A stretch of 64,000 nucleotides of DNA from Alistipes sp. (lineage in GTDB: Bacteria > Bacteroidota > Bacteroidia > Bacteroidales > Rikenellaceae). The notes beneath the pieces were generated by a model that was given only the letters and a program-made list of their open reading frames with translations, searched no databases and was not told the origin of the DNA. A program made the translations under genes and the position numbers. The stretch lies in assembly GCA_017631035.1 (NCBI GenBank), contig JAGBUB010000028.1, forward strand, positions 1-64,000, read 5' to 3'. This document shows, piece after piece, positions 8,352 to 16,860 of the stretch; position 1 is the stretch's first letter, and each line of letters opens with the position of its first letter.

Positions 8352-8918
8352 ATGGCTACGGTTACGCATCCCGAGCTGGGGGTCATAGAGTGCATTAGGT
8401 CGCTGCGTTCGCGCTCGATACGATTGAGCCTCAAACGCGATATGACGCTACGCTTGAGCTACCCTCTCTTCTGCTCGCAACGCGAGGCTATAGCCTTTGC
8501 CGAGAGCCGCAGAGAGTGGATTGAACGAGCCAAAGAGCGCATAAAGAGTCGAAAGAGAGAGACGGCGAGATATACGCGCGAGATGGTCGCCAAGCTACGC
8601 AACGCAGCACGCAAGGATTTGAGCGAGCGTATAGCGCGGTTAGCTACGAAGTATGGCTTTAGCTACACCTCGCTACGCATAAGCTCGGCACGTACGCGCT
8701 GGGGGTCGTGCAGCAGTCGCAATGGCATATCGCTGTCGTTGTTTCTGATGACTCTTCCCGAGCATCTGCGCGACTTTGTCATCCTCCACGAGCTGTGTCA
8801 CACACGCCACCACAACCACTCCGAGGCGTTTCACGCGCTGTTAGACAGGTGCGCAGGTGGTCGTGAGAGGGAGCTTAACCGCGAGCTACGCAAGTGGACG
8901 ATACCCGAGATTGAATAA
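8352..8918 (+). CDS. YgjP/WLM-like zinc metallopeptidase
   Basis: 188 residues. It carries the YgjP signature: RTRWGSCSSRNGISLSLFL followed by HELCHTRHHNHSEAFHALL, i.e. a zincin HExxH motif (HELCH) with a third ligand in H-SEAFH. The N-terminus is rich in Arg and fits the beta-strand domain of the family. It is likely cytoplasmic, with no signal peptide. The physiological substrate is unknown in general. It lies 8 bp after rlmB in the same operon. Confidence 0.9.
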   Translation: MATVTHPELGVIECIRSLRSRSIRLSLKRDMTLRLSYPLFCSQREAIAFAESRREWIERAKERIKSRKRETARYTREMVAKLRNAARKDLSERIARLATKYGFSYTSLRISSARTRWGSCSSRNGISLSLFLMTLPEHLRDFVILHELCHTRHHNHSEAFHALLDRCAGGRERELNRELRKWTIPEIE

Positions 8919-8939
8919 ACTAACTAACAAAGAATAACT

Positions 8940-10328
8940 ATGAGACGATTTTTTATTTTACTACTCGCGCTAACAGCTACTGCAACAGCTTTTGCGCAGC
9001 AGGACAAGGGTGGCATCACCGAGGATATGATGAAGCAGATTCGTACGGGCTACACTGCATCGTCAGCAGACAAGGCAGCACGCAACGCCCTCACAACAAC
9101 GCCTATCAACACATTGGCGACAAATGGCGAGAATCTCGCAATGATTGACACCCACTTCTCGCACCGTGTACGCACCAAGGGCGTTACCGACCAGCACCAG
9201 TCGGGTCGTTGCTGGCTCTTCACGGGTCTCAATGTGCTTCGTGCAAAGATGATTGACGACCTCGAACTTCCAGGCTTGGAGTTCTCGCAGAACTACCTGT
9301 TCTTCTACGACCAGCTCGAGAAGTGTAACCTCTTCCTCCAGGCTGTAATCGACACTCGTCACCTCGCAATGGAGGATCGTCAGGTGGAGTGGTTGTTCAA
9401 GAACCCACTCAACGATGGTGGTCAGTTCACTGGCGTGTCGAACCTCGTTATGAAATATGGTGTGGTGCCATCGGAGGTTATGCCCGAGAACTATCAGAGT
9501 AACAATACGGGCAAGATGGGCGATTTGCTCAAGCTCAAGCTCCGCGAGTTTGGTCTTAAGCTCCGCGAGCAGAAGGATCGTCGCTCGACAGTAGCCCTCA
9601 AGACCGAGATGCTCACCGAGATCTACACTATCCTTGCACGCTGCTTGGGTGTTCCTCCTACAGAGTTCGACTGGACACGCAAGGATAAGGAGGGTAAGCC
9701 TGTGGAGACTAAGAGCTACACTCCACAGTCGTTCTACAAGGAGTACTTCGGCGATATCGACTTGGAGAAGGACTTTGTGATGGTTATGAACGACCCTACA
9801 CGCGAGTATCATAAGGTATACGAGATTGAGTACGACCGCCACGTATACGACGGCGACAACTGGGTATATCTCAACCTCCCTATCGAGGAGGTCAAGGCAT
9901 TGGCTATCGCTTCGCTCAAGGACAACACCGCGATGTACTTCTCGTGCGACGTTGGCAAGTTCCTCGACAGCAAGCGCGGTATGCTCGACGTGAACAACTA
10001 CGACTACGAGTCGTTGATGGGCGTGGAGTTTCCGATGAACAAGGAGCAGCGCGTACGCACCTTCGCAAGCGGCTCGTCACACGCTATGACACTCATCGCT
10101 GTAGACCTCGACGCGGAGGGCAACGCCAAGAAGTGGATGGTGGAGAACAGCTGGGGTCCAACATCGGGCTGGCAGGGCAACCTCATTATGACCGATGAGT
10201 GGTTTGAGGAGTATATGTTCCGCGTGGTTGTGAACAAGAAGTATATCCCAGAGGCTACGCTTAAGCTCCTCGAGCAGAAGGCTGTAATGCTTCCTTCGTG
10301 GGATCCTATGTTCGCTCCCGAAATGTAG
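8940..10328 (+). CDS. C1 (bleomycin hydrolase/PepC-like) cysteine aminopeptidase, exported
   Basis: 462 residues. A signal peptide (MRRFFILLLALTATATAFAQ) precedes a papain-fold peptidase. The catalytic Cys is C91 in HQSGRCWLFTGLN, His is near 380 in SSHAMTLIAVD and Asn near 402 in VENSWGPTSGW. These are the three residues of bleomycin hydrolase/aminopeptidase C. Those enzymes are normally cytoplasmic hexamers; this copy has an export signal, so periplasmic peptide trimming is likely. Same operon as rpe-rlmB; the CYTH gene follows after 6 bp. Confidence 0.92.
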   Translation: MRRFFILLLALTATATAFAQQDKGGITEDMMKQIRTGYTASSADKAARNALTTTPINTLATNGENLAMIDTHFSHRVRTKGVTDQHQSGRCWLFTGLNVLRAKMIDDLELPGLEFSQNYLFFYDQLEKCNLFLQAVIDTRHLAMEDRQVEWLFKNPLNDGGQFTGVSNLVMKYGVVPSEVMPENYQSNNTGKMGDLLKLKLREFGLKLREQKDRRSTVALKTEMLTEIYTILARCLGVPPTEFDWTRKDKEGKPVETKSYTPQSFYKEYFGDIDLEKDFVMVMNDPTREYHKVYEIEYDRHVYDGDNWVYLNLPIEEVKALAIASLKDNTAMYFSCDVGKFLDSKRGMLDVNNYDYESLMGVEFPMNKEQRVRTFASGSSHAMTLIAVDLDAEGNAKKWMVENSWGPTSGWQGNLIMTDEWFEEYMFRVVVNKKYIPEATLKLLEQKAVMLPSWDPMFAPEM

Positions 10329-10334
10329 CACAAT

Positions 10335-10826
10335 ATGGCGCAGGAGATAGAACGTAAGTTTTTGGTAGCGGGCGAGTTCTTAGAGCTTGCCCGTAGCTCT
10401 ATGCGTATGGTGCAGGGCTACATAGCTACGGGCCACAGCACCGTAAGAGTACGCATCAGCAACAATGGCGCGTGGCTCACAATCAAGGGGCCATCCTCAA
10501 AGAGCGGACTCTCGCGCTATGAGTGGGAGCACAAGATAGATCTCAACGAAGCGCTCGAGCTTTTGCAGCTATGTGTAAGCGCCATAATCGAGAAGGAGCG
10601 TTACTATGTCGACTACGAAGGCCACACATTCGAGATTGATGTCTTCGAAGGCCGAAACAAGGGCCTTATACTCGCCGAGGTGGAGCTCAATAGTATCGAC
10701 GAGGAGTTTGTACGACCTCCGTGGCTCGGTGCCGAGGTTACGGGCATACGCCGATACTACAACTCCAACCTCCGCAACTACCCCTACAGCGAGTGGAGCG
10801 AGGAGGAGCGCACAGGTAAAGCGTAG
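10335..10826 (+). CDS. CYTH-domain protein (triphosphatase/adenylate cyclase class IV fold)
   Basis: 163 residues. It begins with the CYTH signature E4-I-E6-R-K8-F (ExExK), continues with VRVRISNNGAWLTIKGPSS and ends with the conserved E-x-E strand (LILAEVELNS). CYTH proteins bind triphosphate in a beta tunnel with divalent metal; small bacterial members act as inorganic triphosphatases or have unknown roles. It is the last gene of the operon, closed by the terminator at 10833. Confidence 0.9.
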   Translation: MAQEIERKFLVAGEFLELARSSMRMVQGYIATGHSTVRVRISNNGAWLTIKGPSSKSGLSRYEWEHKIDLNEALELLQLCVSAIIEKERYYVDYEGHTFEIDVFEGRNKGLILAEVELNSIDEEFVRPPWLGAEVTGIRRYYNSNLRNYPYSEWSEEERTGKA

Positions 10827-10832
10827 AAAAAG

Positions 10833-10866
10833 ATAGCGTGGTGTTGGAGCACCACGCTATTGTTTT
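10833..10866. terminator. Rho-independent terminator between convergent genes
   Basis: Perfect 11-bp stem ATAGCGTGGTG / CACCACGCTAT (10833-10843 with 10850-10860), 6-nt loop, then TGTTTTGTT. A-rich sequence (GAAAAAGA) on the other side could serve the minus-strand FadL gene. Confidence 0.85.
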
Positions 10867-10882
10867 GTTGTTGCTACATTAA

Positions 10883-12247
10883 TTAAAAACTAACACGAAG
10901 ACCGACAGAGAAGGTGTGCGCTTCGGATGAATAGGTGCCACCGAACTGCTTGAGCTCATCCGTAAAGATGTGGACATACTCTGCAAATCCTGCTCTGCTG
11001 CCATCGAACGGCGCAGAATAGCCGTACGAGAGATCTAAATGGAGGAGCTTTATGAAACGAAACGAGAGACCAGCTGTGATGCCGAACGTCGACATCGAGG
11101 GCATCTCGGGGCTTAAATGGCCATCACGCACAGGGCTCTGGTCGCACGCGACACCGACACGCGCAGCAAGCCAGCCTACGGGGCTAACCTGAACACCGAG
11201 GCGACCTGTGAAGGTGTTGCGATAAGACTTATCGGCTGTCGTAGCCTCTGTAAGCTCTATCTGACCATTGGGCGTGTTCAGATATATGCTCATCTGGTCG
11301 TATGCCGACCAAAGGTTGTACTGCACATCGGCTGCGATATCGAGGATGTTGAGCAGACTAACATTAAAGCCAGCCGAGATAACGCCTGGAGTGACAAGCT
11401 CGGTAGAGATGGTCGACTGCGACAAGAGCTCGCTACTAAGGCCCACAGCTTGAGCCAATAGCTCGGGGGCATACTTCTGCGTAGCCTCGTTATCGGCAAA
11501 CAACAACGCCGCAGAGCCATCCTCGACCCTCATCTTGAGGCGGTGGCGATAGCTCATACCTACGGAGAAGGTCTGATTCGGAGTCCAGAAGATACCAGCA
11601 TTGAAGCCATAAGCGGTCTTGGTGCTGCCACTCAGCTGAAGCGATGCGAGGCTACCGCCATTAACCGCGAGGCCGACGTTATCGAGCAGGTCACTGAACT
11701 CGCTGTTGGTAAAGCCACCAACTGGAAGCATCGAGTGCGAGAAGGAGAAATCGCCCCAAGCAATCATCAAACCTGCACCTATGGCAACCTGCTCACCAAC
11801 GCGTAGGGCAAGCGTAGGCTGAAGGTTGTACTGATTTATCGAGGCATTCTGACACAGACTTGCACCCTCCCAGTCGTTACCCCAGTTGATAGATGAGGTG
11901 TGGGGCGTGTTGAAGGCCAAGCCCAGCGCAAACCACTTCATAGGACGCACCGAAGCATAGGCATAGAATGGTATCGACATTGGATTGTCCGTAGATGCGT
12001 TGTAGCTATCGTCGGCAAACTTCACCTTCGACACAATGCCCGAGAAGCCAGCCGACACGTCGAGTATCGACTTCTGCATAACGAGTGCACCTGGGTTGAA
12101 CCACGTAGACTCAGCACCGAGAATCATACCCGTACCGACGTGCGCCATACCGCTCTGTCGTGCCGATAGATTGTTTATCTGAAAGCCCTCGGCCATAGCC
12201 TGAAACGATAGCGCAAAAGCTGCTATTAGGAGTGTTAACTTTTTCAT
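10883..12247 (-). CDS. OmpP1/FadL-family outer-membrane protein
   Basis: 454 residues. Signal peptide (MKKLTLLIAAFALSFQAMA) followed at once by the FadL/TodX-type hatch GFQINNLSARQSGMAHVGTG and STWFNPGALV (the family's NPA-like motif). The rest is a beta-barrel ending in SVGLRVSF. Members move hydrophobic compounds such as long-chain fatty acids across the outer membrane; the ligand here is unknown. It lies 42 bp downstream of the 5-formyl-THF cyclo-ligase gene on the same strand and may be co-transcribed. Confidence 0.9.
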   Translation of the reverse strand: MKKLTLLIAAFALSFQAMAEGFQINNLSARQSGMAHVGTGMILGAESTWFNPGALVMQKSILDVSAGFSGIVSKVKFADDSYNASTDNPMSIPFYAYASVRPMKWFALGLAFNTPHTSSINWGNDWEGASLCQNASINQYNLQPTLALRVGEQVAIGAGLMIAWGDFSFSHSMLPVGGFTNSEFSDLLDNVGLAVNGGSLASLQLSGSTKTAYGFNAGIFWTPNQTFSVGMSYRHRLKMRVEDGSAALLFADNEATQKYAPELLAQAVGLSSELLSQSTISTELVTPGVISAGFNVSLLNILDIAADVQYNLWSAYDQMSIYLNTPNGQIELTEATTADKSYRNTFTGRLGVQVSPVGWLAARVGVACDQSPVRDGHLSPEMPSMSTFGITAGLSFRFIKLLHLDLSYGYSAPFDGSRAGFAEYVHIFTDELKQFGGTYSSEAHTFSVGLRVSF

Positions 12248-12289
12248 TGTTGCTCTATTGTTAAATAGGTTTATATCTACAAAAAAGGG

Positions 12290-12844
12290 TTAAGCGTATA
12301 TCACCTCGTCGACCATAATATCGTGAGGGTCAGAGGGAAGCTCCTCGAAAATCTGACACTCGAATGCTACACCCACCTTGTAGGCACGAAAGCCCTCGAG
12401 CGACATATACCTATCGTAGAAGCCACCACCACGACCCATACGCACACCTGCGGTGGTAAAGGCTCGGGCTGGCACAATAATCATATCGATATCGGAGGGC
12501 GTAACCTCCTCATCGCCCATCGGCTCATCGATGCCGCAATAGCCCGACTGAAGCGATGATGGAGTGTAGTCGTAGTAGCGCATAACCTCGCCCTCGACAC
12601 GTGGCAGAACTACCCTACGCCCTGCGGCATACCAGCGCTCGATAACCTCGGAGGTAGGCACCTCGTCGGGGAGTGCTGCGTAGAGCGCTATGCAACGTGC
12701 CGAAGCAAAGGCCTCGAGACGCTCTACCCTATCGAAGACGTCGCGTGAGGCGTTGCTCTTCTGCTCGGCGCTAAGCTGCTTAACACGACTGCGCACCTCG
12801 CGGCGCAGCTCCTGCTTGATTGTTTTGTTATCTATATTCTGCAT
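12290..12844 (-). CDS. 5-formyltetrahydrofolate cyclo-ligase
   Basis: 184 residues, the normal size. It converts 5-formyl-THF to 5,10-methenyl-THF with ATP (folate salvage). The key C-terminal motif MGRGGGFYDRYM (136-147) binds ATP/phosphate. The N-terminus has the basic region KQELRREVRSRV. No signal peptide; cytoplasmic. Confidence 0.94.
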   Translation of the reverse strand: MQNIDNKTIKQELRREVRSRVKQLSAEQKSNASRDVFDRVERLEAFASARCIALYAALPDEVPTSEVIERWYAAGRRVVLPRVEGEVMRYYDYTPSSLQSGYCGIDEPMGDEEVTPSDIDMIIVPARAFTTAGVRMGRGGGFYDRYMSLEGFRAYKVGVAFECQIFEELPSDPHDIMVDEVIYA

Positions 12845-12988
12845 TGTTCATAGTTTTTTGAAGCGACAAGTTACGAAGTTTCCGCGAATTTTGCAAACTC
12901 TCTTCACAGACGGAACAAAAAAACAAAGTGTAACGGCTACTAAATTAGATAAATATGGAGATATGGGATAAAAAAGAGAGTTTTTGGT

Positions 12989-13019
12989 ATTGTTATTTCA
13001 TAAACAATTCTTATATTTG
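12989..13019 (+). promoter_or_regulatory. promoter of frdCAB
   Basis: TTG (12990-12992), a 19-bp gap and TATATTTG (13012-13019). Transcription would start near 13024, leaving a ~90-nt leader that can form a small hairpin (CTGTGA 13035-13040 with TCACAG 13056-13061). The 270 bp between the cyclo-ligase gene and frdC contain nothing else I can support. Confidence 0.65.
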
Positions 13020-13115
13020 CAGTAATAATCGCGGCTGTGAGCGAAGCATAGTTGTTCACAGAGGATAAAACAGAAGACTTAACTATTTACAAATCATACT
13101 TAAATTTTTTACACT

Positions 13116-13859
13116 ATGAGCTGTTTTTTAACTAATTCATCAGTGGGAAAGAAGCTTGTGATGAGTGTTACAGGATGCTTCCTCGTGCTCTTCATTCTTT
13201 TCCATATGTCAATGAACCTTACGGTACTCTTCAGCCGTGAGGCGTACAACTTGGTTTGCGAGTTCCTCGGTGCTAACTGGTATGCACTCGCAGCTACTGT
13301 AGTGTTGGCTGGTGGTGTCGCTGTACACTTCATCTATGCCTTCATCCTCACTCTCGACAACTACCGCGCACGTGGTAAGCAGCGTTATGCTGTGACCGTG
13401 CAGGAGAAGGGCGTATCTTGGGCTTCGAAGAATATGCTCGTGTTGGGTATCATCGTAGTTCTCGGTCTTGCCCTCCACCTCGTACACTTCTGGTCGAAGA
13501 TGCAGCTTGTTGAGGTTCTTCACTCACAGTTCGCTATGGGCGTAGACGCTAACGGCGCAGAGCTCACATTCCACCCTGCAAACGGTGCTTTGCTTATGGC
13601 CTTCACATTCTCGAAGTGGTACAACGTAGTTCTCTACCTTGTATGGTTTGCCGCTTTGTGGTTCCACCTTACACACGGTGTTTGGTCTATGTTCCAGAGT
13701 GCAGGCTTCGCTAACGACACTTGGTACCCACGTCTTAAGTGCGTTGCTAATGTCGTTGCAACACTCATCTTCCTCGGCTTCGCTGTTGTAGCAGTTGTTT
13801 GCTTCTTCAAGAGCAGCGACTTCATCGCCGAGATGGTTAACTGGACTCCAGGTTTGTAA
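13116..13859 (+). CDS. frdC: succinate dehydrogenase/fumarate reductase cytochrome b subunit
   Basis: 247 residues with five hydrophobic segments, as in the single-subunit diheme membrane anchors of the Bacteroidota/Wolinella type. Conserved His residues in or near the helices (HMSMNLTVLF, VHFIYAF, HLVHFW, FHLTHGVW) are candidates for heme b ligation. It anchors the flavoprotein and iron-sulfur subunits encoded next and exchanges electrons with menaquinone. In Bacteroides this complex acts mainly as fumarate reductase. Confidence 0.93.
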   Translation: MSCFLTNSSVGKKLVMSVTGCFLVLFILFHMSMNLTVLFSREAYNLVCEFLGANWYALAATVVLAGGVAVHFIYAFILTLDNYRARGKQRYAVTVQEKGVSWASKNMLVLGIIVVLGLALHLVHFWSKMQLVEVLHSQFAMGVDANGAELTFHPANGALLMAFTFSKWYNVVLYLVWFAALWFHLTHGVWSMFQSAGFANDTWYPRLKCVANVVATLIFLGFAVVAVVCFFKSSDFIAEMVNWTPGL

Positions 13860-13897
13860 TCACACATTAACTCGACAAACAATAAAAACTAAATATT

Positions 13898-15844
13898 ATG
13901 GCTTATAAATTAGATGCAAAAACACCGGCAGGTGAGTTGGCCCAGAAGTGGAGCAATCACAAGGCGGCTATTAAGGTCGTGAGTCCGGCTAATAAGCGTA
14001 AGTTGGATATCATCGTTGTAGGTACTGGTCTTGGCGGTGCTTCTGCAGCTGCTTCTCTCGGTGAGTTGGGCTACAACGTAAAGATTTTCTGCATCTCGGA
14101 TTCACCTCGTCGTGCTCACTCTATCGCAGCACAGGGTGGTATCAACGCAGCAAAGAACTATCAGAACGATAACGACTCTATCTATCGTCTCTTCTACGAT
14201 ACTATCAAGGGTGGTGACTACCGTGCACGCGAGGCTAACGTATATCGTCTTGCCGAGGTGTCTAACCTCATCATCGACCAGTGCGTAGCACAGGGTGTAC
14301 CTTTCGCACGTGAGTACGGCGGTCTGTTGGCTAACCGTTCATTCGGTGGTGCACAGGTATCGCGTACCTTCTATGCTCGTGGTCAGACCGGTCAGCAGCT
14401 CTTGCTCGGTGCTTATGCAGCATTGAACAAGGAGATCGCAGCAGGTTCTGTAAAGAGCTATCCCCGTCACGAGATGTTGGACATCGTAGTTGAGGATGGC
14501 GAGGCTAAGGGTATCATCGCTCGTAACTTGGTAACAGGTGAGATCGAGCGTCACGGTGCTCACGCAGTAGTTATCGCTACTGGTGGTTACGGTAACGTAT
14601 TCTTCCTCTCTACCAACGCTATGGGTTCTAACGGTTCGGCTGCATTCCAGTGCTACCGCAAGGGTGCTGGTTTCGCTAACCCCTGTTTTACTCAGATTCA
14701 CCCCACTTGTATTCCTATCCACGGTACACAGCAGTCTAAGTTGACTCTTATGTCAGAGTCATTGCGTAACGACGGTCGTATCTGGGTTCCCAAGAAGAAG
14801 GAGGATGTTGAGGCTATCCGCAAGGGTACAAAGATGCCTTCGCAGATTGCTGAGGAGGATCGCGACTACTACTTGGAGCGTCGCTACCCCGCCTTCGGTA
14901 ACTTGGTTCCCCGTGACGTTGCATCACGCGCTGCTAAGGAGCGTTGCGACGCAGGCTTCGGTGTGAACGAGACAGGACTCGCCGTATTCCTCGATTTCAA
15001 GACCGCTATCGAGCGTTTGGGTAAGGAGATCATCAAGCAGCGTTATGGTAACCTCTTCGATATGTATGAGGAGATTACAGACGTTAACCCCTACGAGCAG
15101 CCTATGCAGATCTACCCCGCTGTTCACTACACAATGGGTGGTATCTGGGTTGACTACAACTTGATGACAACTATCCCCGGTTTGTACGCTATCGGTGAGG
15201 CTAACTTCTCTGATCACGGTGCTAACCGCCTTGGTGCATCGGCACTTATGCAGGGTTTGGCTGACGGTTACTTCGTACTTCCCTACACTATCGGTGACTA
15301 CCTCTCAAAGAAGATTCAGGCACCTAAGGTATCTACCGACACTCCCGCATTTGCTGAGGCAGAGAAGGCTGTTAAGGATAAGATCGCTAAGTTGTTCGCA
15401 ATTAAGGGTAACCAGTCGGTTGACGATATTCACAAGCGTCTTGGTAACATTATGTGGGACAACGTAGGTATGGCTCGTACCGAGGAGTCTTTGAAGAAGG
15501 CTATCACTGAGATTCAGGCACTTCGCAAGGAGTTCTGGTCAGATCTTAAGTTGGTTGGTACCGAGGATTCGTTCAACGTAGAGTTGGAGAAGGCATTGCG
15601 CTTGGTTGATTACCTTGAGCTTGGTGAGTTGATGGCTCGCGACGCCTTGAACCGTGAGGAGTCTTGCGGTGGTCACTTCCGCTCAGAGCACCAGACCGAG
15701 GATGGCGAGGCTTTGCGTCACGACGACAAGTTCGCTTACGCTTCAGTTTGGGAGTACAAGGGTATGGACGTAGAGCCCGAGATGACCAAGGAGGTTCTCG
15801 ACTATGAGTTCGTACACCGTGCACAGCGTAACTACAAGGACTAA
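13898..15844 (+). CDS. frdA: fumarate reductase/succinate dehydrogenase flavoprotein subunit
   Basis: 648 residues. Dinucleotide-binding motif [11 protein letters not shown] (41-51). [10 protein letters not shown] carries the His (H74) expected to bind FAD covalently. Further family motifs are [13 protein letters not shown] and the active-site stretch [12 protein letters not shown]. It catalyses fumarate/succinate interconversion in anaerobic respiration and succinate production. It lies 38 bp after frdC and 35 bp before frdB. Confidence 0.96.
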   Translation: MAYKLDAKTPAGELAQKWSNHKAAIKVVSPANKRKLDIIVVGTGLGGASAAASLGELGYNVKIFCISDSPRRAHSIAAQGGINAAKNYQNDNDSIYRLFYDTIKGGDYRAREANVYRLAEVSNLIIDQCVAQGVPFAREYGGLLANRSFGGAQVSRTFYARGQTGQQLLLGAYAALNKEIAAGSVKSYPRHEMLDIVVEDGEAKGIIARNLVTGEIERHGAHAVVIATGGYGNVFFLSTNAMGSNGSAAFQCYRKGAGFANPCFTQIHPTCIPIHGTQQSKLTLMSESLRNDGRIWVPKKKEDVEAIRKGTKMPSQIAEEDRDYYLERRYPAFGNLVPRDVASRAAKERCDAGFGVNETGLAVFLDFKTAIERLGKEIIKQRYGNLFDMYEEITDVNPYEQPMQIYPAVHYTMGGIWVDYNLMTTIPGLYAIGEANFSDHGANRLGASALMQGLADGYFVLPYTIGDYLSKKIQAPKVSTDTPAFAEAEKAVKDKIAKLFAIKGNQSVDDIHKRLGNIMWDNVGMARTEESLKKAITEIQALRKEFWSDLKLVGTEDSFNVELEKALRLVDYLELGELMARDALNREESCGGHFRSEHQTEDGEALRHDDKFAYASVWEYKGMDVEPEMTKEVLDYEFVHRAQRNYKD

Positions 15845-15879
15845 TTTTTTGACGTTGAACTTTAATATAAATTAAGAAT

Positions 15880-16623
15880 ATGAATTTCAAATTAAAGATA
15901 TGGCGTCAAAAGGACGCTAAATCAAAGGGCGAGTTCAAGACCTACGAGGTTAAGAACATCTCAGCCGACACATCATTCCTCGAGATGCTCGACATCTTGA
16001 ACAACGACCTTGTTCACGCAGGCGAGGAGCCCGTTGCATTCGACCACGACTGCCGCGAGGGTATCTGCGGTATGTGCTCATTGCACATCAATGGCCACGC
16101 TCACGGTCCTTCACAGGCCGTTACAACTTGCCAGATGTATATGCGTAAGTTCAAGGATGGTTCTACCATCACTATCGAGCCTTGGCGTTCGGCTGCATTC
16201 CCCGTTATCAAGGACCTCGTAGTAAACCGTGGTGCTTATGATGAGATTTTGCAGGCTGGTGGTTTCGTATCAGTACGTACAAACTCAGTACCCGATGGTA
16301 ACGCAATTCCTATTCCTAAGGCTGATGCTGACGAGTCTATGGACGCTGCATCTTGCGTAGGTTGTGGTGCTTGCGCTGCTACTTGTAAAAACGGTTCGGC
16401 TATGTTGTTCGTTGCTGCTCGCGTATCGTCACTCGCTAAGTTGCCCCAGGGCCGCGTAGAGGGTGCTCGTCGTGCTAAGGCAATGGTTGCTAAGATGGAT
16501 GAACTCGGTTTCGGTAACTGTACCAACACCGGTGCTTGCCAGGCACAGTGCCCCAAGCAGGTATCTATCGCACACATCGCTCGTCTTAACCGCGAGTTCT
16601 TGGCTGCGAAGTTGCAGGACTAA
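15880..16623 (+). CDS. frdB: fumarate reductase/succinate dehydrogenase iron-sulfur subunit
   Basis: 247 residues. The [2Fe-2S] domain has C58, C63, C66 and C84 ([14 protein letters not shown]...TTCQ). The C-terminal half has [11 protein letters not shown] (C159, 162, 165, 169) and C214, C220, C224 in [12 protein letters not shown] for the [4Fe-4S] and [3Fe-4S] clusters. It passes electrons between the frdA flavin and the frdC hemes. A terminator follows. Confidence 0.96.
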   Translation: MNFKLKIWRQKDAKSKGEFKTYEVKNISADTSFLEMLDILNNDLVHAGEEPVAFDHDCREGICGMCSLHINGHAHGPSQAVTTCQMYMRKFKDGSTITIEPWRSAAFPVIKDLVVNRGAYDEILQAGGFVSVRTNSVPDGNAIPIPKADADESMDAASCVGCGACAATCKNGSAMLFVAARVSSLAKLPQGRVEGARRAKAMVAKMDELGFGNCTNTGACQAQCPKQVSIAHIARLNREFLAAKLQD

Positions 16624-16650
16624 TACTTAAATAAGTATAGTTATATGAAA

Positions 16651-16680
16651 AACGCACTCCTTCTGGGGTGCGTTTTTTTA
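16651..16680 (+). terminator. terminator of frdCAB
   Basis: Stem AACGCACTCC / GGGGTGCGTT (16651-16660 with 16665-16674, one G-U pair), loop TTCT, then TTTTTT. Confidence 0.9.
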
Positions 16681-16687
16681 GAGTGGT

Positions 16688-16722
16688 AAAGCCGTATTTT
16701 CACCAGGAAATACGGCTTTTCA
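16688..16722. terminator. second hairpin terminator behind frdCAB
   Basis: Perfect 12-bp stem AAAGCCGTATTT / AAATACGGCTTT (16688-16699 with 16708-16719) and a short T-tract. It is independent of the first and could act as a back-up. Confidence 0.7.
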
Positions 16723-16736
16723 AGGTTTCCGTAGGC

Positions 16737-16799
16737 GATTCACCCCTCGATTTGGTCGATTCACCCTGCAAGAGTGTCATTTGACCGACTGGGTGAATT
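16737..16799. promoter_or_regulatory. possible operator: GATTCACCC direct and inverted copies
   Basis: GATTCACCC at 16737-16745 and 16758-16766, and its inverted form GGGTGAATT at 16791-16799. The spacing of the direct copies is 21 bp (two helical turns), and the inverted copy overlaps the -33 element of the next promoter. A bound regulator of the TonB-type gene is inferred. Confidence 0.4.
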
Positions 16800-16826
16800 G
16801 TACTTAGCAAAAAGGTGCTAATTTTG
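16798..16826 (+). promoter_or_regulatory. promoter of the 16861 gene
   Basis: TTG (16798-16800), 18-bp gap, TAATTTTG (16819-16826). It leaves a ~30-nt leader before the ATG at 16861. Confidence 0.55.
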
Positions 16827-16860
16827 TCTATGAAGAGAAACAAATAAATAAACATATAAT

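Noticed and set aside
9063..9842. 259-codon open frame on the minus strand inside the C1 peptidase gene
   Set aside because: It is antisense to a gene with a complete catalytic triad, has Leu/Val/Glu-rich translation typical of the complement of biased codons, and has no domain or promoter.
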